NCBI GenBank assembly: GCA_044450785.1
Contig: JBIOJM010000165.1
Span: forward strand, 1 to 20,680
Reading direction: 5' to 3'
Source: JBIOJM01 sp044450785
Lineage (GTDB): Bacteria > Planctomycetota > Planctomycetia > Isosphaerales > Isosphaeraceae
Length of the DNA: 20,680 bases
The translations under genes were made by a program, and so were the position numbers. Positions 6,475 through 13,838 of the stretch are shown here, one piece after another. The notes beneath the pieces are model-generated. The model had not been told where the DNA came from, ran no database searches, and was given only the letters and a program-made list of their open reading frames with translations. Positions within the stretch are counted from its first letter, which is position 1, and every line of letters starts with the position of its first letter.

Positions 6475-7323
6475 ATGGCAGAGAAAAAAGACGCGCGGAA
6501 AGAGACCAAGTCCGAGTTCCTCCGCAAGGCCCTCGGCAAGAACCCGGATCTCGACTACCGTCGGGTCAATCTGAGATGGGCCAAGGCCGGACATGCCGGC
6601 GAGATCAGCAATGCTCTGTTCTATCAGGTCAGGGCCAAGCTGGGGATCAAGACGGAGTGGGCCTGGGTCAAGGTGTCGGAACCCGAAACGACGTTGGTCA
6701 CAGCATCACGCCCGACATCGAAGGTTGAAACGAAACCAACGAAGTCCCCGCCAGCCCGAACCACCGGCGATGTCTACCAGATCAAGATCACGCTCCGCGA
6801 CATCAAGCCGCCCATCTGGAGGCGGATCCAGGTGCCTGACTGCACCCTCGGCGAACTTCACGAGATCATCCAGACCGCCATGGGCTGGGAACACAGCCAC
6901 ATGCATCAGTTTATCATCAACAACCAATACTACGGCGAGGCGCCTCTTGACGAGATGGACCTCGACATGGATATGGAAGACGAAAATGGCATTCGACTGC
7001 GCCAGATCGTCAAGGGCAGCGGGAAGGTCCGGATCGTCTACGAGTACGACTTCGGCGACTCCTGGGAGCACGAGATCCTGTTCGAGAAGACCGTCGAGCC
7101 TGAGCCAGAGATCACCTATCCCCGGTGCGTCGATGGGGCGCGAGCCTGCCCTCCCGAGGACTGCGGCGGGAGCTGGGGCTATGCCGACTTCCTCGCGGCC
7201 ATCAGCAACCCGAAGCACGAGAATCACCAGGAAATGAAGGAGTGGATCGGCGGGAGGTTCGACCCGGAGAAATTCTCGGTGGACACGGTGAACCAAAAAC
7301 TGCGGCGATCCAGTCGAGGATGA
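6475..7323 (+). CDS. Plasmid pRiA4b ORF-3 family protein (copy 2, different N-terminal domain)
   Basis: 282 residues; the ATG has AGGGAG six bases upstream. Residues 101-278 are a second PRiA4 ORF-3 domain closely matching the upstream copy: YQIKITLRDIKPPIWRRIQV, LGELHEIIQTAMGWEHSHMHQF, YEYDFGDSWEHEILFEK, YPRCVDGARACPPEDCGG, WIGGRFDPEKF. Residues 12-66 (SEFLRKALGKNPDLDYRRVN followed by LRWAKAGHAGEISNALFYQV) are unrelated to the N-terminus of copy 1. They look like a small helical, possibly winged-helix or DNA-binding module, joined by a Thr/Pro-rich linker (70-98). The pair thus arose by duplication of the C-terminal domain with different N-terminal modules. Function unknown. Confidence 0.92.
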   Translation: MAEKKDARKETKSEFLRKALGKNPDLDYRRVNLRWAKAGHAGEISNALFYQVRAKLGIKTEWAWVKVSEPETTLVTASRPTSKVETKPTKSPPARTTGDVYQIKITLRDIKPPIWRRIQVPDCTLGELHEIIQTAMGWEHSHMHQFIINNQYYGEAPLDEMDLDMDMEDENGIRLRQIVKGSGKVRIVYEYDFGDSWEHEILFEKTVEPEPEITYPRCVDGARACPPEDCGGSWGYADFLAAISNPKHENHQEMKEWIGGRFDPEKFSVDTVNQKLRRSSRG

Positions 7324-7562
7324 ATCGCGGGGCTGAGCTCATCGACGGTCTCGCCGGCCCGGCCATGCAACGGACCTCATTGCGTCCGATCTCTATAGCC
7401 CGGATGGGCGCATCCGAATGTTGCACGCGGCCGAGCTGCTCCCGCGACGACGATCCGCGCGCCGGCTTCCACGCCGCGTGATGATCCACAACTTGTTTAA
7501 CAGGCCCGGAAACCTTAATCTAAGTAACGTTGCGTGATTCGTAGAATTGTGAAGACGTTTCC

Positions 7563-7602
7563 GGGAGGGTGAGGCTGGCGTGGTGAAAAGTTGGTCTTGC
7601 AC
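7563..7602 (+). repeat. Dispersed short repeat overlapping the start of the DUF1549 gene (second copy at 14632-14671)
   Basis: The 40 bases beginning GGGAGGGTGAGGCTGG match positions 14632-14671 (GGGAGGGCGAGGCTGG...) at 32 of 40 positions by hand alignment, including TGAAAAG and TTGG/TGGG blocks. Here the repeat carries the GAGG ribosome-binding site and the GTG starts of the next gene. At 14632-14671 it lies between divergent operons. Weak evidence for a genome-wide element. In the 256 bases between 7324 and 7579 I otherwise see only a possible -10 box, TAGAAT at 7542-7547, without a good -35. Confidence 0.4.
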
Positions 7603-9610
7603 AAGTTGCGCGTTCATCCTTGGCTTGCTGCTGGCCGCTTTCTCTTTCCCCGCGCTCCGGGCGGATGACCCGACGCGTCTCACCAAGAACCCCGCGGATC
7701 TGGCCGGCTACGACGCTGTCATCAAGGCTGAGGACCGGGAACACTGGGCCTTTCAGCCGGTCAAACGGCCGGCGGTGCCGCCGGTCAAACACACCGCGTG
7801 GGTCAGGAACCCGATCGACCGGTTCGTGCTGGCGAAGCTCGAAGAAAAGGGCCTGCCGCCTGCGCCGCCGGCCGAGCCCCAGGCGCTCGTTCGCAGGCTC
7901 TTCCTCGACGTGACCGGGCTGCCGCCCACGCTCGAGGAGCGGGAAGCGTTTCAGAACGAGGTCGCGCGGTCTCCGCATGCGATCGAGCGGCTCGTCGAGG
8001 ACCTGCTGGCCCGCCCTGCGTACGGCGAGCGGTGGGCGCGGCACTGGCTCGACCTCGTCCGCTATGCCGAATCCAACGGCTACGAGCGCGACGCCGCCAA
8101 GCCGTTCGCCTGGCGGTATCGTGACTACGTCATTCGCGCGTTCAATGCCGACAAGCCCTTCGATCGGTTCGTGCTCGAACAGCTTGCCGGCGATGAGCTG
8201 CCCGAAGGCGAGGTCACCGCCGAGACGCTGGTCGCCACCGGCTATTACCGGCTTGGCCCCTGGGACGACGAGCCGGCCGACCCGAAACAAGATCGCTACG
8301 ACCAGCTCGACGACATCGTCAACACGACGTCCGAGGTCTTCCTCGGCCTGACGATCGGCTGCGCCCGCTGCCACAACCACAAGTTCGAGCCGCTCACCAT
8401 GCACGACTATTACCGCATGGTCGCGATCTTCGAGCCGCTCCGCCGGCCAGTGAATGGCCGCACCGAGCTGACGCTGCCGATCGGCACGCCGGCCGAGATC
8501 GCCGCAGCCAGAGAGCTCAAGCTCCCACAGGGCTATTACCTCAGCGAGCCGTATTCCCGGCCACCGGTGAGCCGGCTGTTGCTCCGCGGCCAGGCGGCGA
8601 GCCCTGGACCTGAAGTCGGGCCCGGCTTCCCCGCTGTCCTGGTCAAGTCACAGCCGGCGTTCCCCGCGCCGACGCCCGCCGCCAAGACTTCGCGGCGGCG
8701 GCTCACCCTGGCGCGGTGGTTGACCAGCCCCGACAACTCACTGGCGGCCCGCGCGATCGTCAACCGGGTCTGGCAATACCACTTCGGCGCCGGGCTGGTC
8801 CGGACGCCAAGCGACTTCGGCACGATGGGCGAGCCCCCAACCCACCCCGAGCTGCTGGACTGGCTCGCCTGCTGGTTCGTCGAGCACGGATGGAGCATCA
8901 AGGACCTGCATCGACTGATCCTCTCCAGCAGCACGTACCGGCTCAGCACCCGAACCAATCCCCGGCTCGCCGCCCTCGACCCCGAGAACCAGCTCCTCTC
9001 GCGAATGCCGTACCGGCGGCTCGAGGTCGAGGTGATCCGCGACGCAATGCTGGCCGCAAGCGGCGAGCTCGACCGCACGCTGTACGGCCCGAGCATGTAC
9101 CCGTTCATCCCCAAGGCGGCCCTCGCCGGACATAGCGACCCCAACACGATCTGGAAGCCGTTCGACGAGGCCGCCGCCCGCCGGCGCACGATCTATGCGT
9201 TTGTGAAGCGGTCGTTGATCGTGCCGATGCTCGACGTCCTCGACTTTTGCGACACGACCCGATCGGCGGCCCGGCGCAGCGTCACCAGCGTGCCGACCCA
9301 GGCGCTCACGCTCTTGAACGGCGACTTCGTCAACCGCCAGGCCCAGTACCTGGCGGACCGGCTGGAACGCGACGCCGGCCCGGATCCCGCCGCCCAGGTC
9401 GAGCGCGGCTATCTGCTGACCGTCTGCCGAATGCCTCGTCCAGCCGAAGTCGCCGCCATGCTCGGGTTCCTGGCTCAAGAATCGAAGGGGCGCCTGATCG
9501 AGGCCGCTCGGACGCGGTCTCCTCACACGGAAGCCGAGGCGCGACACCAGGCTCTGGTGCAGCTCTGCCGCGCGATCTTCAACATGAACGAGTTCGTTTA
9601 TCCGGATTAG
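7580..9610 (+). CDS. DUF1549/DUF1553 domain-containing exported protein (short form)
   Basis: 676 residues. Tandem GTG codons at 7580 and 7583 follow GAGG at 7571-7574. A signal peptide covers residues 1-28 (CTSCAFILGLLLAAFSFPALRA). DUF1549 spans about 75-285: NPIDRFVLAKLEEKGL, RRLFLDVTGLPPT, RPAYGERWARHWLDLVRYAESNG, and the terminal GCARCHNHKFEPLTMHDYY with a CxxCH haem-type motif at 261-265. DUF1553 spans about 370-650, starting RRLTLARWLTSPDNSLAARAIVNRVW and ending LCRAIFNMNEFVYPD. The N-terminal planctomycete cytochrome domain (PSCyt1) of longer relatives is absent, and the inter-domain region is short, so this is a compact version. It lies 13 bases before a DUF1501 gene. The two families almost always occur together in planctomycetes. 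Their role is not settled; extracellular or periplasmic breakdown of complex organic matter has been suggested. Confidence 0.95.
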   Translation: MVKSWSCTSCAFILGLLLAAFSFPALRADDPTRLTKNPADLAGYDAVIKAEDREHWAFQPVKRPAVPPVKHTAWVRNPIDRFVLAKLEEKGLPPAPPAEPQALVRRLFLDVTGLPPTLEEREAFQNEVARSPHAIERLVEDLLARPAYGERWARHWLDLVRYAESNGYERDAAKPFAWRYRDYVIRAFNADKPFDRFVLEQLAGDELPEGEVTAETLVATGYYRLGPWDDEPADPKQDRYDQLDDIVNTTSEVFLGLTIGCARCHNHKFEPLTMHDYYRMVAIFEPLRRPVNGRTELTLPIGTPAEIAAARELKLPQGYYLSEPYSRPPVSRLLLRGQAASPGPEVGPGFPAVLVKSQPAFPAPTPAAKTSRRRLTLARWLTSPDNSLAARAIVNRVWQYHFGAGLVRTPSDFGTMGEPPTHPELLDWLACWFVEHGWSIKDLHRLILSSSTYRLSTRTNPRLAALDPENQLLSRMPYRRLEVEVIRDAMLAASGELDRTLYGPSMYPFIPKAALAGHSDPNTIWKPFDEAAARRRTIYAFVKRSLIVPMLDVLDFCDTTRSAARRSVTSVPTQALTLLNGDFVNRQAQYLADRLERDAGPDPAAQVERGYLLTVCRMPRPAEVAAMLGFLAQESKGRLIEAARTRSPHTEAEARHQALVQLCRAIFNMNEFVYPD

Positions 9611-9623
9611 CTGGGGGCGACCG

Positions 9624-11126
9624 ATGACAGCCACACCCCGTTCATCGCGATTCATCCCCAATCCGACGCCGTGCGGCCGGTCGCGGCGGGAGTTCCTTTG
9701 GGAGGTCGGGGGCGGGTTCGCCGGATTGGCTTTGATCGACCTCTTGTCGCGCGCGGGCTTCTTCTCGGGGCCCGCGGAGGCGGGGGAAGTCGAGCAGGAA
9801 TCGACCGCCGGCATACAGCGGTCTCTACTCGCACCCAAGCCGCCCCATTTTCCGGCCCGGGCCAAGCATGTCGTCTTCCTGTTCATGAATGGCGCTCCCA
9901 GTCAGGTTGACACCTTTGATTACAAGCCCGCGCTCGAGAAGTACCACGGAACGGCCTACCGGGGCACGACACCGGTCGGTTCCAACGGCCGCCCCGTCGG
10001 GCGGTTGATGAAGTCGCCATTCCCGTTCACCAAGCGCGGCCAGAGCGGCCTGGAGATCAGCAGCCTGTTTCCGCGCACGGCCCTGTTCGCGGACGACCTG
10101 TGCGTGATCCGCTCGCTGTACACCGATACGGCCGCGCATGCCTCCGGCTGCCTCCAGATGAATACCGGCAGCGTCGTGATCGGCAAGCCCAGCCTGGGCG
10201 CCTGGCTCAGCTACGGGCTGGGGACCGAGAGCGAGAGCCTGCCCAGCTTCGTGGTAATGACCGACCCGCGCGGCGGCCCGATCTCGGGCGCCTCCAACTG
10301 GGCCACCGGGTTCATGCCGGCTGCGTTCCAGGGCACTCTGTTCCGCAGCAAGGGCTCACCGCTCCTGGACCTGGCGACTCCCGAAGGGACGAGCAACCGT
10401 TCCCAGCGGCATACGCTCGATCTCATCCAGGATTTGAACCGTCAACATCTGACAGCCCATCCCGACCAGACGGACCTGGCCGCGCGGATCCAGTCGTACG
10501 AGCTGGCCTTCAAGATGCAGACGACGGCCGCCGAGGTTGTCGACCTGGAACGGGAGGACACGCGAATCCGGACGATGTACGGCCTGGACAATGAGCGGAC
10601 TCGAGATTTCGGCGGCAAGTGCCTGTTAGCACGCCGCCTGCTCGAGCGCGGGGTGCGGTTCATCCAGCTCTATTCCGGCGGCGGCCATCTGGAAGATACC
10701 TGGGACGGCCACTCCGACTGCATCAAGAACCACACGCTCCACGCCGGCGAGACCGACCAGCCGGTGGCCGCGCTGCTCACCGATTTGAAACGCACCGGCC
10801 TGTGGGACGAGACGCTGGTCGTCTGGGGTGGTGAATTCGGCCGCACGCCCACCAGTGAAGGGATCAACAAGCCCGGGCGCGACCACAACCCCTACGGCTT
10901 CACGATGTGGCTCGCGGGTGGGGGAGTCAAGGGCGGCCAGGCGATCGGCGCGACCGACGAGCTGGGCTTCAACGCCGTGGAGAAGCGCTGCCATGTCTCC
11001 GACCTCCACGCCACGATCCTTCAGCTCATGGGCCTGGACCACACCCGGTTGACCTACTTCTACCAGGGCTTCGATTATCGGCTCACCGGCGTTCGCGGCC
11101 AGGTCGTGAAGGACGCGCTGGCGTGA
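9624..11126 (+). CDS. DUF1501 domain-containing protein (Tat-type exported, alkaline-phosphatase-like fold)
   Basis: 500 residues, typical for DUF1501. A twin-arginine-like signal, SRREFLWEVGGGFAGLALID, lies at residues 20-39. The domain begins KHVVFLFMNGAPSQVDTFDY (about 83) and includes PHAS-type blocks: SSLFPRTALFADDLCVIRSL, HASGCLQMNTGS, and GGHLEDTWDGHSDCIKNH (about 350-367). Near the C-terminus are LWDETLVVWGGEFGRTPTSE and GRDHNPYGFTMWLAGGGVKGG. The Asp/His pattern is that of alkaline-phosphatase/sulfatase-superfamily proteins, so metal binding is likely, but no substrate is known. It is co-transcribed with the DUF1549 gene 13 bases upstream. Its stop lies only 24 bases from the stop of the convergent zinc-ribbon gene, with no clear terminator between them. 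Confidence 0.95.
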   Translation: MTATPRSSRFIPNPTPCGRSRREFLWEVGGGFAGLALIDLLSRAGFFSGPAEAGEVEQESTAGIQRSLLAPKPPHFPARAKHVVFLFMNGAPSQVDTFDYKPALEKYHGTAYRGTTPVGSNGRPVGRLMKSPFPFTKRGQSGLEISSLFPRTALFADDLCVIRSLYTDTAAHASGCLQMNTGSVVIGKPSLGAWLSYGLGTESESLPSFVVMTDPRGGPISGASNWATGFMPAAFQGTLFRSKGSPLLDLATPEGTSNRSQRHTLDLIQDLNRQHLTAHPDQTDLAARIQSYELAFKMQTTAAEVVDLEREDTRIRTMYGLDNERTRDFGGKCLLARRLLERGVRFIQLYSGGGHLEDTWDGHSDCIKNHTLHAGETDQPVAALLTDLKRTGLWDETLVVWGGEFGRTPTSEGINKPGRDHNPYGFTMWLAGGGVKGGQAIGATDELGFNAVEKRCHVSDLHATILQLMGLDHTRLTYFYQGFDYRLTGVRGQVVKDALA

Positions 11127-11129
11127 CGG

Positions 11130-11154
11130 AGGTGTGGTCGCGCAGGTGTGTCAT
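11130..11154 (-). pseudogene. Eight-codon remnant of a duplicated radical SAM gene start
   Basis: On the minus strand from 11154 the sequence encodes MTHLRDHT. It matches the first 25 bases of the intact radical SAM gene at 13251 (MTQLRDHT) with one mismatch. It overlaps the stop of the zinc-ribbon gene by the same ATGA arrangement as the intact pair. Similarity ends at about 11130, four bases past the end of the DUF1501 gene. The frame continues only to a stop 15 codons later. This is the scar of a duplication covering a zinc-ribbon gene and the start of the enzyme gene. Confidence 0.75.
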
Positions 11155-11747
11155 GGTTTCCCCGGGCTCCCGCTCCTCCGGCCTCTCATGAAGAGGAGAT
11201 AATAGGTCATGAGCGCCGCGGTGGCGACGCCCGCCGTGTAACATGTCACGGCCACGATGTTCATATCGCGGCTGATAGCAACGGCCGGGATGCAGGTCAC
11301 GAAGAAGGCAATGACGGCGGACCCGGCGATCACCACCACACCGACGATCGCGGCGAGGAAGGTACCGATTTTTTTGAAAACGGCCATCGGCCTTCCTCTG
11401 ACCTTACTCTTGGCCGCTACAATCATCGTATACAACAGTGCCGGCGTGACCGTGATGGCCAGTAAGATCCCCATGCCCCAGTTCTCGTGCGCGACCCCCA
11501 GACAGACCGCGATCACCGCGATCACCAACAGCAGCGAACTGATCCGGAACGTAAGGGCAGGTGAGACGATGGTTGTCGGGGCCTTGTACGGGTTGACGAG
11601 CTCGGGTGACGTTGGCGAGTTCGGAACTCCCTTCCTTGTCTCGGGACGGAGCGTGTCGAGACCATGACCACAGAGGAAACACACGGTTTCCCCGGCGCGG
11701 TTCGAGGCGCCACACTCGGGGCAGACGAATCCGGTCCGTTCACCCAT
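11151..11747 (-). CDS. Zinc-ribbon membrane protein (copy B, after the radical SAM gene)
   Basis: 198 residues. Residues 8-29 hold two CxxC pairs (CPECGASNRAGETVCFLCGH), a zinc-ribbon layout. A Pro/Thr-rich linker with NPYKAPTT (about 52-59) follows; NPYxxP motifs are common in planctomycete small membrane proteins. Then come about four hydrophobic helices: ISSLLLVIAVIAVCLGV, GILLAITVTPALLYTMIVAA, FLAAIVGVVVIAGSAVIAFF and a last one near AGVATAALMTYYLLFM, ending in a basic tail. It begins 10 bases after the radical SAM stop and is paralogous to the gene at 13248-13838. Function unknown. Its position suggests a membrane anchor or partner of the enzyme, with the zinc ribbon on the cytoplasmic side (inference). 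Confidence 0.85.
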   Translation of the reverse strand: MGERTGFVCPECGASNRAGETVCFLCGHGLDTLRPETRKGVPNSPTSPELVNPYKAPTTIVSPALTFRISSLLLVIAVIAVCLGVAHENWGMGILLAITVTPALLYTMIVAAKSKVRGRPMAVFKKIGTFLAAIVGVVVIAGSAVIAFFVTCIPAVAISRDMNIVAVTCYTAGVATAALMTYYLLFMRGRRSGSPGKP

Positions 11748-11757
11748 GCACTTTCTC

Positions 11758-13251
11758 CTACCCGGTCAGATCGATCAGGGCGCCGGGGCGTGTTGCCTCC
11801 GCCCGATGCAGAATCCCGGCGTCGCGGAGCGCGGGCAAGACCACGTGTCCCTCACGGTACAGGACGTTGTAGGCACAGAACGGGATGACGTGGCCGCTCG
11901 GCAGGACGTGGTGGATGCAGCACTTCATGAGCCGGCGGACGTCGAAGTTGTACGCATCGAGGAACGACGTGATCGTGATCCGGAACACGTCCGACTGGGC
12001 AAGCTGCTCGGCCAGCGCGCGGGCGAAAAAGTCGGAGGCGGCTCGCTCGATCGGGTCGGCGGATTCCTGCCCGTTGCCGTTTGCGTTCGCGTTCGCGGAG
12101 GGAGCGCAGCCGGCGCCGCAGCCGCCGACCTTGGCGAGGTATTGATCGATGAGCTGCCGGGCGCGATTGCGGGTGAACAAGATGCCGTTGGCCAGGATTT
12201 CGAGATGATTGCGCGCGTCGATGAACCGGGGCAAGGGGACGACCCGGCCCCCCGAGCGGAAGGCGTAGGTCAGGCTATGACAGTTCGGGTGCGCGCACGG
12301 CAACGGCATGAAATCGTCCTCACGGAAGACTCCGTCCGTCTGAACGGCGATCGCCCGGATCACGTCGGGGAAGGTGATCCGCCGCTCGAGGTCCTCGGGC
12401 AGCACATGGCGGCCTGAATAGGTGGCCGGCTGGAAGCTGACGCCGGTGACCCAGGGCCGTTCCAGCCCGAACCGGACGATCGCGCCGATCTCGTGGTCGT
12501 TGACGCCCGGCTGGAGCGTGCACACGAGCGAGGTCTTGATCCCGCGCCGGCCCAGGGCCTCGATGGCCGTGAGCTTCGTCTCGACCAGCGACTCGCCGCG
12601 GAGCACCTTGGAGCCGCGGTCGTCGAACCCGTCGAGCTGGAAGTAGACCTCGACCCGGTGCTTGAACCGCTCGATGCCGTCGAGCAGGCTGGGGTCATGG
12701 GCCAGCCGGATGCCGTTGGTGTTGATCATGACGATGTCGATCGGCTGCCCGGCCGCGTACTCGAGCACGCGGAGGAACTCGGGGTGGACCGTCGGCTCGC
12801 CCCCGGAGAGTTGAAGCACCTCGGCGCGGCCCTCGACCGCGACCAGGCGGTCGACCGACCGGACGCATTCGTCGTAGCTCAGATGAACGCCACCCGGTCC
12901 GCTGGAAGCGTAGCACATCGGGCAGCGCAGGTTGCACGCGGAGGTCATCTCGACCAGCCCAACGCAGGTGTGCTGCTCGTGCTCCGTGCAGAGGCCGCAG
13001 TCGAAGGGACACCCCTTGTCCGGCTCGACCCCGTACCGCGGCGGTACCTTGCCCGGGAGGCTGTACTGCATCTGATCGTATTGAGAAACGTCGGAGCAGA
13101 TGAAATCCTCGCGGACGCCGTGGGTCGGGCAGCGCTTGCGGAAGTAGACGCGGCCCCCCTTGGTGATGATCTTGGCGGGCACCAGCGCCAGGCATAGGGG
13201 GCAAAGGCTCTGGGTCATGCCGAGGAAGGTGTGGTCGCGCAGTTGTGTCAT
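11758..13251 (-). CDS. Radical SAM enzyme of the tetraether-lipid-synthase-like (MJ0619/Tes-like) family
   Basis: 497 residues. An N-terminal rubredoxin- or zinc-ribbon-like module has CPLC (17-20) and CPTHG (41-45). A second cluster motif, GCPFDCGLCTEHEQHTC, covers 80-96 (C81, C85, C88, C96). The radical SAM CxxxCxxC is CNLRCPMC (106-113), with the SAM-binding GGEP at 150-153. Further cysteines are C319, C324, C378, C382, C444, C445 and C459. The C-terminal block YNFDVRRLMKCCIHHVLPSG followed by HVIPFCAYNVLYREG matches the family's ending as I remember it. Archaeal Tes couples lipid tails through C-C bonds to make tetraethers and carries several iron-sulfur clusters plus a rubredoxin-like iron. 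Bacterial relatives have been linked to membrane-spanning lipids, but most are uncharacterised. An Asn/Ala/Gly-rich stretch (385-394) follows the CGAGC motif. The start overlaps the zinc-ribbon gene stop (ATGA). Substrate here is unknown. Confidence 0.88.
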   Translation of the reverse strand: MTQLRDHTFLGMTQSLCPLCLALVPAKIITKGGRVYFRKRCPTHGVREDFICSDVSQYDQMQYSLPGKVPPRYGVEPDKGCPFDCGLCTEHEQHTCVGLVEMTSACNLRCPMCYASSGPGGVHLSYDECVRSVDRLVAVEGRAEVLQLSGGEPTVHPEFLRVLEYAAGQPIDIVMINTNGIRLAHDPSLLDGIERFKHRVEVYFQLDGFDDRGSKVLRGESLVETKLTAIEALGRRGIKTSLVCTLQPGVNDHEIGAIVRFGLERPWVTGVSFQPATYSGRHVLPEDLERRITFPDVIRAIAVQTDGVFREDDFMPLPCAHPNCHSLTYAFRSGGRVVPLPRFIDARNHLEILANGILFTRNRARQLIDQYLAKVGGCGAGCAPSANANANGNGQESADPIERAASDFFARALAEQLAQSDVFRITITSFLDAYNFDVRRLMKCCIHHVLPSGHVIPFCAYNVLYREGHVVLPALRDAGILHRAEATRPGALIDLTG

Positions 13252-13838
13252 GGTTTTCCCGGGATCCCCTCTCTCCGGCGTTTCCTGGTGAGGAGAAGGT
13301 AAGTCAAGAACGCCGCGGCGCCGGCAGCCATGCCACCGATCACGAACGCGATGGTCAAACCCGTACCACTCGCGTCGGCAGCCATGCCGATGGGAAAGCA
13401 GGTCACGAGGAAGGCGATGAAGGCGGAGACTGCGATCACCACGACACCGATGAGCGCGGCGAGGAAGGTACTCAACTGTTCGAGCACGGCCATCGGCCTT
13501 CCCCTGGCCTTACTCTTGGCCACGACAATGCACGTGTACACCAGCGCCGGCGCAACCCCGAAGGGCCCGACCCCTAGACAGACCACGATCACCGCGATCA
13601 CCAACATCAGCGAACTGATCCGAAACGGGAGGGCCGGTAAGACGAAGGTGGTCGGGGGCGCATACGGGTTGACGAGCTCGGGGGAGGTGGGTGACGCCGG
13701 CGATTTCGGAGCTCCGGTCCTTGTTTCGGGCCGGGCCGTGTCGAGACGATGACCGCACAGGAAGCACGCGGTGGCGCCGGGGCGGTTCGAGGCGCCGCAC
13801 TCGGGGCAGTCCAACCCGGTGGCATCCGGCTGTGCCAT
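13248..13838 (-). CDS. Zinc-ribbon membrane protein (copy A, before the radical SAM gene)
   Basis: 196 residues, paralogous along its whole length to the gene at 11151-11747. It has two CxxC pairs at about residues 11-30 (CPECGASNRPGATACFLCGH), a linker with SPTSPELVNPYAPPTT, then about four hydrophobic helices (ISSLMLVIAVIVVCLGV, VAPALVYTCIVVA, FLAALIGVVVIAVSAFIAFL, IGGMAAGAAAFLTYLLL) and a basic end RKRRREGIPGKP. The start shares one base with the stop of the upstream membrane protein gene (TGATG), and its stop overlaps the radical SAM start (ATGA). Such double overlap implies coordinated translation and hints at a complex. Function unknown. Confidence 0.87.
   Translation of the reverse strand: MAQPDATGLDCPECGASNRPGATACFLCGHRLDTARPETRTGAPKSPASPTSPELVNPYAPPTTFVLPALPFRISSLMLVIAVIVVCLGVGPFGVAPALVYTCIVVAKSKARGRPMAVLEQLSTFLAALIGVVVIAVSAFIAFLVTCFPIGMAADASGTGLTIAFVIGGMAAGAAAFLTYLLLTRKRRREGIPGKP

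Noticed and set aside
8738..9886. 382-residue minus-strand open frame
   Set aside because: Antisense shadow of the DUF1549/DUF1553 and DUF1501 genes, without domain resemblance.
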